A DNA stretch of 64,000 nucleotides. Origin: Microcoleus sp. AS-A8. GTDB lineage: Bacteria > Cyanobacteriota > Cyanobacteriia > Cyanobacteriales > Coleofasciculaceae. Positions 16,711 through 26,923 of the stretch are shown piece by piece (within the stretch, counting starts at the first letter, position 1; the number at the start of each line of letters is the position of its first letter). The DNA is taken from NCBI GenBank assembly GCA_039962225.1, contig JAMPKV010000004.1, positions 1 through 64,000 on the forward strand, in the 5' to 3' direction. A model generated the notes under the pieces. That model was not told the DNA's origin and made no database searches. It saw only the letters and a program-made list of their open reading frames with translations. The translations under genes and the position numbers were made by a program.

Positions 16711-19700
16711 ATGAGTGCATCTTCGTCTGGAGATAACCGCTGGCAATTCTGGATTGATCGGGGAGGGACGTTCACGGATATTGTGGCGCGACGCCCGGAT
16801 GGCACGTTATTGATTCACAAGCTACTCAGCGAGAACCCGGAACACTATACAGATGCGCCAGTGCAGGGAATTCGAGACTTATTGGGGATTCCGGCTGAAC
16901 TCCCGATTCCCGCTGAACAGATTGAAGTTGTGAAGATGGGGACGACGGTAGCGACGAATGCGCTGTTGGAACGAAAAGGCGATCGCACCGTTTTAGTGAT
17001 TACCCAAGGTTTCCGGGATGCCTTGCGTATCGGCTATCAAAACCGTCCCGATATCTTTGCCCGTCAGATTATCCTACCGGAAATGCTCTACGAACAGGTG
17101 ATTGAGGTGGAGGAGCGTTACAGTGCTCAGGGTGAAGAGTTAATTCCGGTCAATCTTGAGACAGTTCGGCAGTCTTTGCAGGAAGCTTACGAGGCGGGTA
17201 TCCGTAGCTGTGCCATTGTTTTTATGCATGGATATCGCTATCCAGCACATGAGAAGGAGGTAGCCACAATAGCACACACTATCGGTTTTACCCAAGTTTC
17301 AGTATCTCATGAAGTGACACCGTTGATGAAGTTAGTCAGTCGGGGTGACACGACGGTTGTTGATGCCTATTTATCTCCGATTCTGCGTCGCTATGTGGAT
17401 CGGGTGGGGAGTCAGTTGAATGTTGACAAGTTGCAGGATGAAGGTGATCAAGAGTTGGATGTTGACCGGTTACAGGCTGTAGGTATAGCCCAAACGACGC
17501 TTCAACCGACTAACGTGCAACTTTCAGCCTCCGTGACACTGATGTTCATGCAATCCAATGGTGGACTAACAGATGCGCGGCAGTTTCAGGGGAAAGATAG
17601 TATTTTATCTGGCCCTGCGGGGGGGATTGTCGGGGCAGTGCAGACAAGTGCGATCGCAGGATTCGATAAAATCATCAGCTTTGATATGGGTGGCACGTCT
17701 ACCGATGTCGCCCACTACAACGGGGAATACGAACGCACTTTTGAGACGGAAGTCGCTGGCGTGCGGATGCGGACACCGATGATGTCCATTCACACCGTGG
17801 CGGCAGGAGGGGGTTCGATTCTGCAATATGATGGGGCGCGGTATCGGGTGGGGCCAGAGTCAGCCGGGGCAAATCCTGGCCCAGCGTCCTATTCTAAGGG
17901 TGGGCCATTGACGGTGACGGATGCCAATGTGATGGTGGGCAAGTTGCAACCGGAGTTTTTCCCCAAGGTGTTTGGCCCGAATGCCGATTTGCCGTTAGAT
18001 GCTGACGTGGTAAGGCAGAAGTTTAGTCAATTGGCGGCGGACATTGGGGATAATCGCACACCGGAACAGGTAGCGGCGGGTTTTTTGGCGATCGCCGTTG
18101 AGAAAATGGCGAATGCGATTAAGAAAATCTCGCTTCAGCGGGGGTATGACGTTTCGGAGTATACCTTGTGCTGTTTTGGCGGTGCGGGGGGACAACATGC
18201 TTGTTTGATTGCCGATGCGTTGGGGATGAAGCAGGTGTTTATTCATCCGTTTGCGGGGGTGTTGTCGGCGTATGGGATGGGTTTGGCGGATGTCCGGGTA
18301 TTGCGGGAACGGGCAGTAGAGGCGAAGTTAGATGAGGGGTTGGTGTCTGAGTTAGAGACATTGTTGGAGGAGTTGGCGAGAGAGGGGAAGGAGGAAATTA
18401 ACCACAGAGACGCAGAGAACACAGAGAACAAAGAAGAAGAGGAGGAGGATTTTCAAGTTTTTGGCAAGCTGCATCTGCGGTATGAGGGGACGGATACGGC
18501 GCTGATTGTGGATTTTGGGACTGTTGCGGCGATGCAGCAGCAGTTTGAGGCGGCGCATCGGCAACAGTATGGATTTATTGCACCGGAGAAGGGGTTGATT
18601 GTTGAGGCGGTTTCGGCTGAGGTGGTTAAACAGACGTATAACCCGGAAGAACCGATCATTGAACGTCAGACAGATGCCAAAGCGCAACCCGTCGCAACCG
18701 TTCAGATGTACACGGCGGATGCATGGCACGAGACGCCAGTCTATCAGCGAGAGAATTTACAACCGGGAGACTGTATCATTGGCCCTGCGTTAATTATTGA
18801 AGCCACTGGCACCAACGTCATCGAACCCAACTGGCAGGCAGAACTTAGCGATCGCAATCATCTCATTCTCAACCGTTCAACCTCTGATTCCCCCTCTGCC
18901 TCAGCCTCCTCTCGTCTGGGACAGTTCAATTGTGCCAACCCCGATCCCATCCTGTTGGAAATCTTCAACAACCTATTTCGTTCCATTGCCGAGCAAATGG
19001 GGATTACGCTACAAAATACCAGTTCCTCCGTCAACATCAAAGAACGTCTCGACTTTTCCTGCGCCATCTTTGACCAACAAGGGCAGTTAGTTGCGAATGC
19101 ACCCCATATCCCTGTGCATTTAGGCTCAATGAGCGAAAGCGTGAGAAGTTTAATTGAAGCACACGGCGATACCCTTCAACCGGGAGATGTCTACGTTCTG
19201 AATAACCCTTACAACGGCGGTACTCATCTCCCCGATATTACGGTGATTACCCCAGTCTTTGCACCCTCCCCCTCTCCCACTCTTCCACTCTTCTACGTGG
19301 CTTCGCGGGGACACCATGCCGACATCGGCGGTATTACTCCCGGTTCTATGCCTCCCAATAGTACAACCGTCGAGCAGGAAGGGGTGTTAATTGACAACTT
19401 CCAATTAGTTGAACAAGGACGTTTCCGGGAACAGGAATTGAGAGAACTTCTCACTTCTAGCACTTACCCAGTCAGGAATATCGAGCAAAATATTGCCGAC
19501 TTGAAAGCGCAAATTGCTGCCAATGAACGCGGTGTGCAAGAGTTGCTACGGATGGTGCAGCACTACTCCTTAGAGATCGTGCACGCTTACATGGGTTATG
19601 TACAGGATAATGCCGAGGCATCCGTGCGTCGTGCGATCGCAGTTCTCAATGACGGCAGTTTCACCGCTAAGCTGGATGATGGCAATCAAATTCAGGTAAG

Positions 19701-20481
19701 CATTACCATCGATCGCCACAACCTCAGCGCCAAGATTGATTTTAGTGGCACGTCTCCCCAATTAGAGAGTAATTTCAATGCGCCGTCTGCCGTGTGCAAA
19801 GCCGCAGTTTTGTATGTCTTCCGCACTTTGGTAAATGACGATATTCCCCTCAATGCCGGTTGCCTCAAACCCCTAGAAATTATCATTCCCGAAGGTTGTA
19901 TGTTGAACCCACGCTATCCTGCGGCGGTAGTTGCGGGAAATGTGGAAACCTCCCAAGCCATTACCGATGCGTTGTATGGTGCCTTGGGAGTCTTAGCCGC
20001 ATCTCAAGGAACAATGAATAATTTTACCTTCGGGAATGGGCGCTATCAATACTACGAAACCATCTGCGGCGGTTCCGGTGCGGGTGCTGATTTCGATGGC
20101 ACAGATGCCGTACATACTCACATGACTAATTCTCGCCTAACTGACCCCGAAGTGTTGGAATGGCGGTTCCCGGTTTTGTTAGAAGATTTCTGCATTCGTC
20201 CCAATAGTGGCGGTAAGGGACATCATCATGGTGGCAATGGGGTAATTCGGCGGGTTCGTTTCTTGGAACCCATGACAGCGGCAATTCTATCGAGTCATCG
20301 TGTTGTTCCTCCCTTTGGATTGGAGAGAGGTGAAACGGGTGCTTTAGGGAAAAATTATGTGCAACGAAGTGATGGAACGGTAGAGGAATTGGGAAGTACT
20401 GCGGTTGCACAGATGAATCCGGGAGATGTGTTTACAATTGAAACACCTGGAGGCGGGGGATATGGTTCGCACGCTACCTAA
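16711..20481 (+). CDS. 5-oxoprolinase (hydantoinase A/B fusion)
   Basis: A 1256-residue fusion of HyuA-like and HyuB-like domains, as in eukaryotic-type 5-oxoprolinase, which uses ATP to open 5-oxo-L-proline to glutamate. The A part (about 1-680) begins [19 protein letters not shown] and contains [31 protein letters not shown] and [16 protein letters not shown]. The B part (about 740-1250) has [34 protein letters not shown]-like sequence, [14 protein letters not shown] and GGGGYGS. Interdomain segments are low-complexity: [17 protein letters not shown] near 567-583 and SPSASASS near 729. The ATG at 16711 follows GAGG at about the right spacing; a TTG at 16699 is less likely. Confidence 0.93.
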   Translation: MSASSSGDNRWQFWIDRGGTFTDIVARRPDGTLLIHKLLSENPEHYTDAPVQGIRDLLGIPAELPIPAEQIEVVKMGTTVATNALLERKGDRTVLVITQGFRDALRIGYQNRPDIFARQIILPEMLYEQVIEVEERYSAQGEELIPVNLETVRQSLQEAYEAGIRSCAIVFMHGYRYPAHEKEVATIAHTIGFTQVSVSHEVTPLMKLVSRGDTTVVDAYLSPILRRYVDRVGSQLNVDKLQDEGDQELDVDRLQAVGIAQTTLQPTNVQLSASVTLMFMQSNGGLTDARQFQGKDSILSGPAGGIVGAVQTSAIAGFDKIISFDMGGTSTDVAHYNGEYERTFETEVAGVRMRTPMMSIHTVAAGGGSILQYDGARYRVGPESAGANPGPASYSKGGPLTVTDANVMVGKLQPEFFPKVFGPNADLPLDADVVRQKFSQLAADIGDNRTPEQVAAGFLAIAVEKMANAIKKISLQRGYDVSEYTLCCFGGAGGQHACLIADALGMKQVFIHPFAGVLSAYGMGLADVRVLRERAVEAKLDEGLVSELETLLEELAREGKEEINHRDAENTENKEEEEEDFQVFGKLHLRYEGTDTALIVDFGTVAAMQQQFEAAHRQQYGFIAPEKGLIVEAVSAEVVKQTYNPEEPIIERQTDAKAQPVATVQMYTADAWHETPVYQRENLQPGDCIIGPALIIEATGTNVIEPNWQAELSDRNHLILNRSTSDSPSASASSRLGQFNCANPDPILLEIFNNLFRSIAEQMGITLQNTSSSVNIKERLDFSCAIFDQQGQLVANAPHIPVHLGSMSESVRSLIEAHGDTLQPGDVYVLNNPYNGGTHLPDITVITPVFAPSPSPTLPLFYVASRGHHADIGGITPGSMPPNSTTVEQEGVLIDNFQLVEQGRFREQELRELLTSSTYPVRNIEQNIADLKAQIAANERGVQELLRMVQHYSLEIVHAYMGYVQDNAEASVRRAIAVLNDGSFTAKLDDGNQIQVSITIDRHNLSAKIDFSGTSPQLESNFNAPSAVCKAAVLYVFRTLVNDDIPLNAGCLKPLEIIIPEGCMLNPRYPAAVVAGNVETSQAITDALYGALGVLAASQGTMNNFTFGNGRYQYYETICGGSGAGADFDGTDAVHTHMTNSRLTDPEVLEWRFPVLLEDFCIRPNSGGKGHHHGGNGVIRRVRFLEPMTAAILSSHRVVPPFGLERGETGALGKNYVQRSDGTVEELGSTAVAQMNPGDVFTIETPGGGGYGSHAT

Positions 20482-20498
20482 TTTTAAGGTAACAATTT

Positions 20499-21143
20499 AT
20501 GAAAACAGCAACTCCTGAAATTGCCGAACAACGGGTCATTTTGTCCAATATCAGTTGGCAAACGTTTGAGCAATTACTCACAGAATTAGGAGATAAAAGA
20601 GCCACAAAATTGGCTTACAACGAAGGATCATTAGAGATAATGACACCTTTAGGGCCGCATGAAAATAGTAACCGCTTTATCGACGATATGATTCGAGCGA
20701 TTGCTGATGAATTAAACCTGAATCTCAAAAAATTTGGTTCTCTGACATTGAAGCGATCCAAAAAGTTTAAAGGAGCGGAACCTGACTCCTGTTACTATAT
20801 TCAAAATGAACCCATAGTCAGAAACAAGCAAGAGATTGACCTCAATAATGACCCACCTCCAGATTTAGTGTTGGAAATCGATATCACCAGTGGTTCTATG
20901 GACAAGCAGCCAATTTATGCAGCAATTGGTGTACCTGAATTTTGGCACTATAACGGCAATAAATTAGAGATTTTTGTTTTAAATCCATCAAATCAAGAGT
21001 ATCAAAAAGTTAACCAGAGTCCGACTTTTCCTTGGATGCCTCTTGATATTATCCCTAGAGTTATTCGTCAAAGTTTAGTCGATGGAGAGACAGCAACTTT
21101 ACGTGCTTTTAGGATTTGGGTGAGAGAGCAAGAGAATGGGTGA
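20499..21143 (+). CDS. Uma2 family nuclease-like protein
   Basis: A 214-residue member of the Uma2 (DUF820) group. It has the NISWQTFEQLLTELGD opening, the acidic SLEIMTPLGPHE motif, LKRSKKFKGAEPDSCYYIQ, then PPDLVLEIDITSGSMDKQPIY and FWHYNGNKLEIFVL. The E...D-L-V-L-E-I-D arrangement matches the PD-(D/E)XK-like core. Many paralogues exist per cyanobacterial genome and their role is unsettled. It starts 15 bases after the oxoprolinase stop and may be cotranscribed with it. Unlike the copy at 10590-11162, it is intact. Confidence 0.9.
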   Translation: MKTATPEIAEQRVILSNISWQTFEQLLTELGDKRATKLAYNEGSLEIMTPLGPHENSNRFIDDMIRAIADELNLNLKKFGSLTLKRSKKFKGAEPDSCYYIQNEPIVRNKQEIDLNNDPPPDLVLEIDITSGSMDKQPIYAAIGVPEFWHYNGNKLEIFVLNPSNQEYQKVNQSPTFPWMPLDIIPRVIRQSLVDGETATLRAFRIWVREQENG

Positions 21144-21244
21144 AGTTCCTTGGCAATACAATTCAATAGGACATGTACTCATACCTCAACAAATGTTGTG
21201 TGATGTTGTGGTTTCCTAGTATTGGAATCAGAGCATCCATACTC

Positions 21245-21646
21245 TCAGGCATAAGTTGGCACCTGAATCCCTAAATTTTCCATTAATGCACTAATGGATG
21301 TCCTACGAAGACGTGCCAATTCTGCTAAGTATTCTATGCGTTGTGCTTGCAGTTTTTCTATCTGTTCAGTTAATTGAAGTAATTCGCCATGTTCCTCATG
21401 AGTGAGAGTTTCAGTCTGTCGCTTAGCCATCAATTCTTCATAGTGCTTCTGAATATCTGAAGGGATACCCTGATTAATTTTTAGTAACAATTCGGCTTCA
21501 GCTTCTGGTAACGTTGAGGCTTTGCGTTGCGCCTGTAGCACTAAGACTTGAGATACAAATTCCTCTAAATCTGGCAAGCTGAGTTGATCGACAGCTTTGA
21601 GCAACTCTTCTGAAGACAGTTGCACTTCAACTTTAATGGTTGACAT
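21245..21646 (-). CDS. Hypothetical helical protein
   Basis: A 133-residue, strongly helical, charged protein (VEVQLSSEELLKAVDQLSLPDLEEFVSQVLVLQAQRK, then EEHGELLQLTEQIEKLQAQRIEYLAELARLRR). No enzyme motif is visible. The opening resembles a group of small cyanobacterial proteins of unknown function that often occur near toxin-antitoxin or Uma2 genes. The ATG at 21646 gives a clean start. Convergent with the Uma2 gene. Confidence 0.7.
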   Translation of the reverse strand: MSTIKVEVQLSSEELLKAVDQLSLPDLEEFVSQVLVLQAQRKASTLPEAEAELLLKINQGIPSDIQKHYEELMAKRQTETLTHEEHGELLQLTEQIEKLQAQRIEYLAELARLRRTSISALMENLGIQVPTYA

Positions 21647-22183
21647 TTTCTGCCCCTTGCCGATTAATCTGTCGATATTTTATCAATCCTTAAGTCATGC
21701 GATCCGCTTGCTCAACAGAGGAGTTGCTTCAAACAAAGCTAGTACAGTAAGCGATCGCAAACCTTTAACCCATCTCTTCTCCCTACCCACAAGGCATAGC
21801 CTTCTCCGCACATTCTGCTCACAGTACCCTTGCTATTCGTTGCAGTCTATGCAATGATTAAGGGCTATAAGGATATAGTACTGTATTCCGACCGACTAAC
21901 CGTAGATTACCAAAATCATCAGCCCAACTTGGACGATGCAGATTGGCTCCGACAACTACGAATTTGAGGCTAGTCTCAAGTCGTGAGAACGCTTGGAACT
22001 GCGTTGAACTGGGCAGGGTATCTCTGTTTCGCTTAGCCCCCAAGCGACTCAAACCCAGATGATGCGTCACGCCAGACACAGAAAAAGGAAATAGGGAGAT
22101 GTAAGCAATCCTGAATCTGATGAATTCATGCGTTGCATCGTTTCTCTCCCTATTCCCCGAACAACACTAAGGATGATTGTGCC
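21647..22183. other. Spacer without a supported gene
   Basis: 537 bases between divergent genes. A HIP1 site lies near 21751. Short open frames on both strands have no recognisable features. A small structured RNA on the right side cannot be excluded, but no known fold was recognised. Confidence 0.45.
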
Positions 22184-23344
22184 ATGTTATTAAATGTCAG
22201 AAAACCACCCAATTATCTAGATATAGCGGTTTCCTTATCGCAGGAACTAGCTCAAGCTGCGAAGAAACGCGATGCCCAAGCAGAAATTTCAGAAGATGAA
22301 ATCCAGAAACTACGTGAAAGTGGGCTGCTCGAATTACTGGTACCGCAGGAATATGGGGGTACAGGAGCCACTTGGGTAGACGCGCTAAAAATTGTCTATG
22401 AACTGTCCAAAGCCGAGGGTTCAATCGGACAGTTGTATGGCAACCATCTGAACTTAACCGTTTTAAGTCATCTTTCTGGAACGCCACAGCAAAAAGAAAA
22501 GTATTATCGCTACACCGCCCAGAATCATGGGTTGTGGGCTAGTGCGATTGACACATGGGATACGAGACTCAGCATTATTCCAGAAGGCGATCGCTTCCGC
22601 CTCAATGGAGTCAAACGCTTTGATTCACTCCTTGCGGCAGCAGATCTGCGGGTATTCTCTGCTTGGCAAGAAGGCGTTCAACAGCCATTCTTCTGCATGA
22701 TTCCCAAAGATCGTTTGGGGGTTACCTCTGATTGGGACAAAATTGGGCAAGAGCGAGGCGATAGCGGTACGTTCACCTTCCACAACGTCCTGATCGAGAA
22801 GGATGAGATTTTGGCTCCCCATCATCTCCCGGATAGTGCCTTTGCCACATTGACGGGAATCATTGCCCAGTTAACAAAAACCTATGTGGGGTTGGGAATT
22901 GGGCAAGGTGCTTTGCAAGCGATCGAACAGGAGACTATACGCCAACCCAAGCTCACTTCAACCGTAGATAGTGTAGCTTTAGACCCCTACACCCTCGGTA
23001 ATTACGGCGATGTGTGGATTGAATTGAAAACAGCCATTCGGCTGGCAGATGACGTAGCAGAATACCTACAAGTGGCATGGGAAAAGGGGTTTCAGCTCAC
23101 CCATGAAGAACGGCAAGACGTAGCGAATGCCGTTTTTTCCGCTGAGGTATATGCCACACGAGTGGGCTTGATGATTACCAACTGCATGTTTGAGGTTATT
23201 GGTAACTCCCCAACAGTTTCAAACAGTCGTTTCGAGCGTTATTGGCAAAATCTGCGTACCTTTGGGGGTGTGTCAATGCCCTGGCATGGTGTACCCCAAA
23301 CTTGGACTCTCACTCATTTCCCACGACAACAAACTCCCTGCTGA
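22184..23344 (+). CDS. Acyl-CoA dehydrogenase-like flavoprotein
   Basis: A 386-residue protein of the acyl-CoA dehydrogenase/flavin monooxygenase superfamily. The N-terminal helical domain (EISEDEIQKLRESGLLELLVPQEYGGTGATWVDALKIVYELSKAEGS) is typical, as are the middle strand (GDSGTFTFHNVLIEKDEI) and the C-terminal helices with RYWQNLRTFGGVSMPWHGVPQTW. This pattern, without the catalytic glutamate context of true fatty-acid enzymes, is closer to SfnB/DszC-like FMNH2-dependent monooxygenases or dibenzothiophene-type enzymes. The substrate is unknown. The ATG at 22184 is preferred over a TTG at 22133 because the conserved region starts just after it and AGGATGA lies upstream. Confidence 0.85.
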   Translation: MLLNVRKPPNYLDIAVSLSQELAQAAKKRDAQAEISEDEIQKLRESGLLELLVPQEYGGTGATWVDALKIVYELSKAEGSIGQLYGNHLNLTVLSHLSGTPQQKEKYYRYTAQNHGLWASAIDTWDTRLSIIPEGDRFRLNGVKRFDSLLAAADLRVFSAWQEGVQQPFFCMIPKDRLGVTSDWDKIGQERGDSGTFTFHNVLIEKDEILAPHHLPDSAFATLTGIIAQLTKTYVGLGIGQGALQAIEQETIRQPKLTSTVDSVALDPYTLGNYGDVWIELKTAIRLADDVAEYLQVAWEKGFQLTHEERQDVANAVFSAEVYATRVGLMITNCMFEVIGNSPTVSNSRFERYWQNLRTFGGVSMPWHGVPQTWTLTHFPRQQTPC

Positions 23345-23477
23345 AATCGGCTTGGGTAGGCGTAATTATCTAAAGCTATAGAACCCGTCTCAGTGACGTA
23401 CTCCAGTTTCCGAGCGCTTTTCAAGTCGGTTGCTCGCTTCTGCTGAGCTGAATTCATTTAATAGGATAGGTTGCAAG

Positions 23478-24656
23478 ATGAAACTCTGTATTGTGACACA
23501 TAATGTCATTCCCAATGATGGTCAGGGTCGGCTGAATTATGAGATTATCCGAGAAGCCAGTCAGCAGGGTCATCAGGTGACTGTGGTTTCGAGCCAATTA
23601 GCCCCAGAACTGCAACACAACAGCCAAGTTAACTGGATTTCAATTCCTGTCAAAGGGTTACCCACCCAACTTGTGCGCGAGGTGGTATTCTCTAGTCGCA
23701 GTGCGGATTGGTTACGTCAACATCGTAAAGAGTTTGACTTGGTGATCGCCAACGGCGCAGTCACTTCGGCGGCGGCAGATGTGAATATGGTATCGTTTGT
23801 GCATCGTGCGTGGCTCTCGTCTCCCTTCCATGTTTCGCGGGTTCGTCGAGATGTTTATGGTCTTTACCAATGGCTCTACACATTCTTAAATGCTCATTGG
23901 GAAAGAACAGCCTTTCGTCAAGCCAAAGTGGTTGTGGGAGTATCGCAGCGGGTTAAGAGAGAATTAGTCGAGACGGGTATCCCACCAACGCGCATTCGCG
24001 TCATTCCCTGTGGCGTTAATTTGCAGGAGTTTTCTCCAGGTTCGGCTAATCGCCGCCTATGGGGTCTACCGGAGGACGTACCCTTGGCTCTGTTTGCGGG
24101 AGACATCCGCCTCAATCGCAAGAACTTAGATACGGTTCTGCACGCTTTGGTGGATGTGCCTGATTTACACTTAGCCGTTGCAGGGGAAACAGAAGGTAGC
24201 CTCTATCCCGATATTGCGGCACAACTCGGATTAAGTCAGCGGGTGCATTTCCTGGGATTACAACCGAGCATCTCGGAACTCCTGCGAGCCGTTGATTTGT
24301 TTGTCTTTCCTTCACGGTACGAGCCTTTTGGTTTAGTTGTGCTGGAAGCGATGGCTACTGGCTTACCCGTCATTACCGCAATTACAACGGGTGCGGCTGA
24401 GGTTGTCACGCCCGACTCTGGAATTGTCTTGTCTGACTCAGAGGACGCGCAGACATTAGCACAGGCACTTTTGCACCTGACACGAGACCCAGTTCTGCGG
24501 TATCACATGGGTCATGCCGCTCGAACGGTAGCGCAGCAACATAGCTGGACAGCTATGGCTCACACCTACGTCAACTTATTTGAGGAGATAGCTAGTCGTA
24601 AGGCGCAGCTTTCTCCAAGTTGGTTGAAGTCTAATATTCCAGCGTTAGAGTTATAA
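23478..24656 (+). CDS. Glycosyltransferase family 4
   Basis: A 392-residue GT-B retaining glycosyltransferase. The N-terminal domain starts MKLCIVTHNVIPNDGQGRLNYEI and the C-terminal donor-binding domain contains RVIPCGVNLQEFSPG and SRYEPFGLVVLEAMATGLPVI with the E-x7-E motif. It probably adds a sugar in surface polysaccharide or glycolipid synthesis. The ATG at 23478, with AGGATAGG upstream, is chosen over 23430. The gene is monocistronic. Confidence 0.93.
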   Translation: MKLCIVTHNVIPNDGQGRLNYEIIREASQQGHQVTVVSSQLAPELQHNSQVNWISIPVKGLPTQLVREVVFSSRSADWLRQHRKEFDLVIANGAVTSAAADVNMVSFVHRAWLSSPFHVSRVRRDVYGLYQWLYTFLNAHWERTAFRQAKVVVGVSQRVKRELVETGIPPTRIRVIPCGVNLQEFSPGSANRRLWGLPEDVPLALFAGDIRLNRKNLDTVLHALVDVPDLHLAVAGETEGSLYPDIAAQLGLSQRVHFLGLQPSISELLRAVDLFVFPSRYEPFGLVVLEAMATGLPVITAITTGAAEVVTPDSGIVLSDSEDAQTLAQALLHLTRDPVLRYHMGHAARTVAQQHSWTAMAHTYVNLFEEIASRKAQLSPSWLKSNIPALEL

Positions 24657-24696
24657 ATCTGAAGTGGATTGAGTGCAATTGGGTAGTTTTATGTCA

Positions 24697-24725
24697 ATTA
24701 AAAGCCGACCTTTGATGGGTCGGCT
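24697..24725 (-). terminator. Rho-independent terminator
   Basis: The arms AGCCGACC and GGTCGGCT (24703-24710 and 24718-24725) with a 7-base loop are followed on the minus strand by TTTAATT. It lies 42 bases after the minus-strand gene ending at 24767. It could also slow plus-strand transcription, although the T-run is absent there. Confidence 0.75.
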
Positions 24726-24766
24726 CGAGTTTATCTGGAGAGTGTTTCTATCCCTATCGGCAAAAA

Positions 24767-25018
24767 CTATCTCCGTTTATTTGGAATCAGCATGACGGGC
24801 ACTTCCCCAAGCCGACGAAAGGGATATAGGCGTTCTAGGGCGAGTAGCAGAAAAACAATTAAAAATTGAACAGGCCACGGGGCTAGAGCAAACCCAAAAA
24901 TTAAGCAGAGAATGGCACAGCCGGCCGCCAAAATGCGGGAAATTTCGTGAGAAGCTTTCAGTAATATTAAAAGGCTTCCGAAAGCCAGGATTAAAAGAAG
25001 GAAAAATAAAGGAAGCAT
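24767..25018 (-). CDS. Small membrane protein
   Basis: An 83-residue, very hydrophobic protein with two or three membrane segments (LPLFFLLLILAFGSLLILL, AAGCAILCLIFGFAL, VQFLIVFLLLALERLY) and a basic C-terminus (IPNKRR). No family was recognised. The terminator just downstream supports it being a real transcription unit. Confidence 0.65.
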   Translation of the reverse strand: MLPLFFLLLILAFGSLLILLKASHEISRILAAGCAILCLIFGFALAPWPVQFLIVFLLLALERLYPFRRLGEVPVMLIPNKRR

Positions 25019-25143
25019 ATCAATAACCTAATGTAAATTTTCAGGAGACTTTGAGCAGTCTCTATGGCTGCGAAACCCAACCCTGATTGTAGGCTAACAC
25101 TGATTGATAAGAAAAACTTGTGATTTAAATAAAAAATCCTAAT

Positions 25144-26676
25144 TTATTCAGAAATCTTTGCATAACTTTTTGTAGAATTCTGAATAGAGTCTTGCATAAA
25201 ATTCACGAGCCAGTTTTTGAGGTAATAAGTGGCACGACAGTCATCCTCGTTGTAGCGCAAAATAACATCAAGAACAGATCGATCGCTCGTCTCTAACCAT
25301 TGATTGTACAAACAAACGCATTGGGAACCTGTAATCCCCGCATCACGCCACTCAAAGCCTATCCATCGAGCGAGGTGTTTGAGAGAATAGCTCTCCACGG
25401 GCAAGGTTGCTGTGTTCATTACATACCAATGCACATCCACAAACTGAGAGAGCAGCCGTTGCAGTTGAGGTTGTGGGGTTTGATAGAGCTTGGCTAAACG
25501 CTTAATTGTCTCAACTTCATAGTCAGAGAAATGGAAGATGGGAGCATCTGGGTAGAGCGATACCAAATCTAAAAATTGTTCCCAGATTAAAGCTTCATCA
25601 CTGGGATATTTGGCAAATAAAGGATAAAACGTTTCAGTATCACTACGATAATCGATGACTAAAACACCTAGCAAATAGTCAAGATTCAGCTCTGGCTCTG
25701 CCTCAATATCAAAATAAAGTTCAACTGATGCTGTCGGTAAAGTTTCAGTGTGGGTGAAAAGCTGCGTTGTCTGGGTTTCTTCGCCGTTTCTTTGACGAAG
25801 AATCGCTCGATTCTGCACATTGGATTGCGCTTGTTGCACTAAATCCAACGCGACTTCGTTACCAACGACTGGTTCGAGTAAGCTAATGGTAGATTGGGCT
25901 AGAGATTCTACGGTGGTCACACCCAACACTTGCAAATCTCGATAACGACTGGGCGTTACCCCAGGTAAGAGAGAAATGTGCTGCTTGGCTTTGGCGATCG
26001 CATAACAACTGCTGTACCAGTGGCAAAGACTACATTTCTGACGAGAAATAAATACCTCTGGCTCCTGTTGCTGGAGCAATGTTTCGGTGCAATCTGAAAC
26101 AACCTCTTGCATCAGTGGCACCCATCGTTCTAGACTCACGCTGTAGGCATCTTGGCGACGTAAAATCAACTGAGCCGTATTGGGTAAGACTCCTTGTACA
26201 TCTGCTAACAAATGGGCTGTAAACGCTGCAACAATTTGATACTCTGGTTTGGGACGCTTACCGAGCTTAATCAGCGTAGGAACATACAGCCAATCCCCTA
26301 AATGCGATGACCCAGGCTGTTTGACCAATAAATCGGGACGGCTCAACAAGGTTATCCCTTGGGTTGTTTGCCTCAGTAGAACCCCTTGGGAAATTTGTTC
26401 TACCCCCTGCTGCATTAATTTCAATGTCGCCTGTGCCCCAGCTTCCCAATCTCCCCTGGGATACTTAGGGGACTGATGGGGTGAGGCATCAAAAATCGCT
26501 TGCCGATACGCCCAGCTATCCTGTCGCAGTTTTAGCAAAAAGTCCTGTTCTGGGTCTCGTTCGGCTGGGTCGCTGTAAACATCCAGAAATACCCGACGTT
26601 GGCAGCGTTTGTAATATAGGAGTAAATCGTCCGTGATCAGCATGGCTTCAAGCTCTGACGGCTCTGCCGGAACCAT
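25144..26676 (-). CDS. TM0106 family RecB-like nuclease
   Basis: About 510 residues. The N-terminal half is a Cas4-like PD-(D/E)XK nuclease with a probable 4Fe-4S cluster: one cysteine in YKRCQRRVFLD and the CSLCHWYSSC cluster at about residue 215. The C-terminal half is an RNase H-like exonuclease (PF13482 type) with YFDIEAEPEL, FHFSDYEVETIKRL and RYNEDDCRATYYLKNWL as DEDD motifs. The natural substrate of this family is not settled. The ATG at 26676 is one of three possible starts (TTG 26688, GTG 26685). The domain itself begins at MLITDDLLLYY, so an even later start is possible. Confidence 0.88.
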   Translation of the reverse strand: MVPAEPSELEAMLITDDLLLYYKRCQRRVFLDVYSDPAERDPEQDFLLKLRQDSWAYRQAIFDASPHQSPKYPRGDWEAGAQATLKLMQQGVEQISQGVLLRQTTQGITLLSRPDLLVKQPGSSHLGDWLYVPTLIKLGKRPKPEYQIVAAFTAHLLADVQGVLPNTAQLILRRQDAYSVSLERWVPLMQEVVSDCTETLLQQQEPEVFISRQKCSLCHWYSSCYAIAKAKQHISLLPGVTPSRYRDLQVLGVTTVESLAQSTISLLEPVVGNEVALDLVQQAQSNVQNRAILRQRNGEETQTTQLFTHTETLPTASVELYFDIEAEPELNLDYLLGVLVIDYRSDTETFYPLFAKYPSDEALIWEQFLDLVSLYPDAPIFHFSDYEVETIKRLAKLYQTPQPQLQRLLSQFVDVHWYVMNTATLPVESYSLKHLARWIGFEWRDAGITGSQCVCLYNQWLETSDRSVLDVILRYNEDDCRATYYLKNWLVNFMQDSIQNSTKSYAKISE

Positions 26677-26923
26677 GACTGACACCAATTAGCTGGTTTA
26701 ACAATAATTTGGGAATAACAAAACTGTTCCATTATAAATATCTTTTAAGGCAATGAGTGAGGCTAGGGAAGGTAGTTCTTCAACGATCAAGCCTTTAATG
26801 ACAGGTTAACTGAATTTTTCATGATCGTTACATTCCCATTTATCCGTTCTCCAAACACGCTTCTGGGCATAGGATTTTCCTAAGATCAATTAAGCTGTAG
26901 GGTTAGGAGTCAAAGGAGCGATT

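Noticed and set aside
21858-22079. 73-codon minus-strand open frame
   Set aside because: No ribosome-binding site or family motif; length is within chance for this composition.
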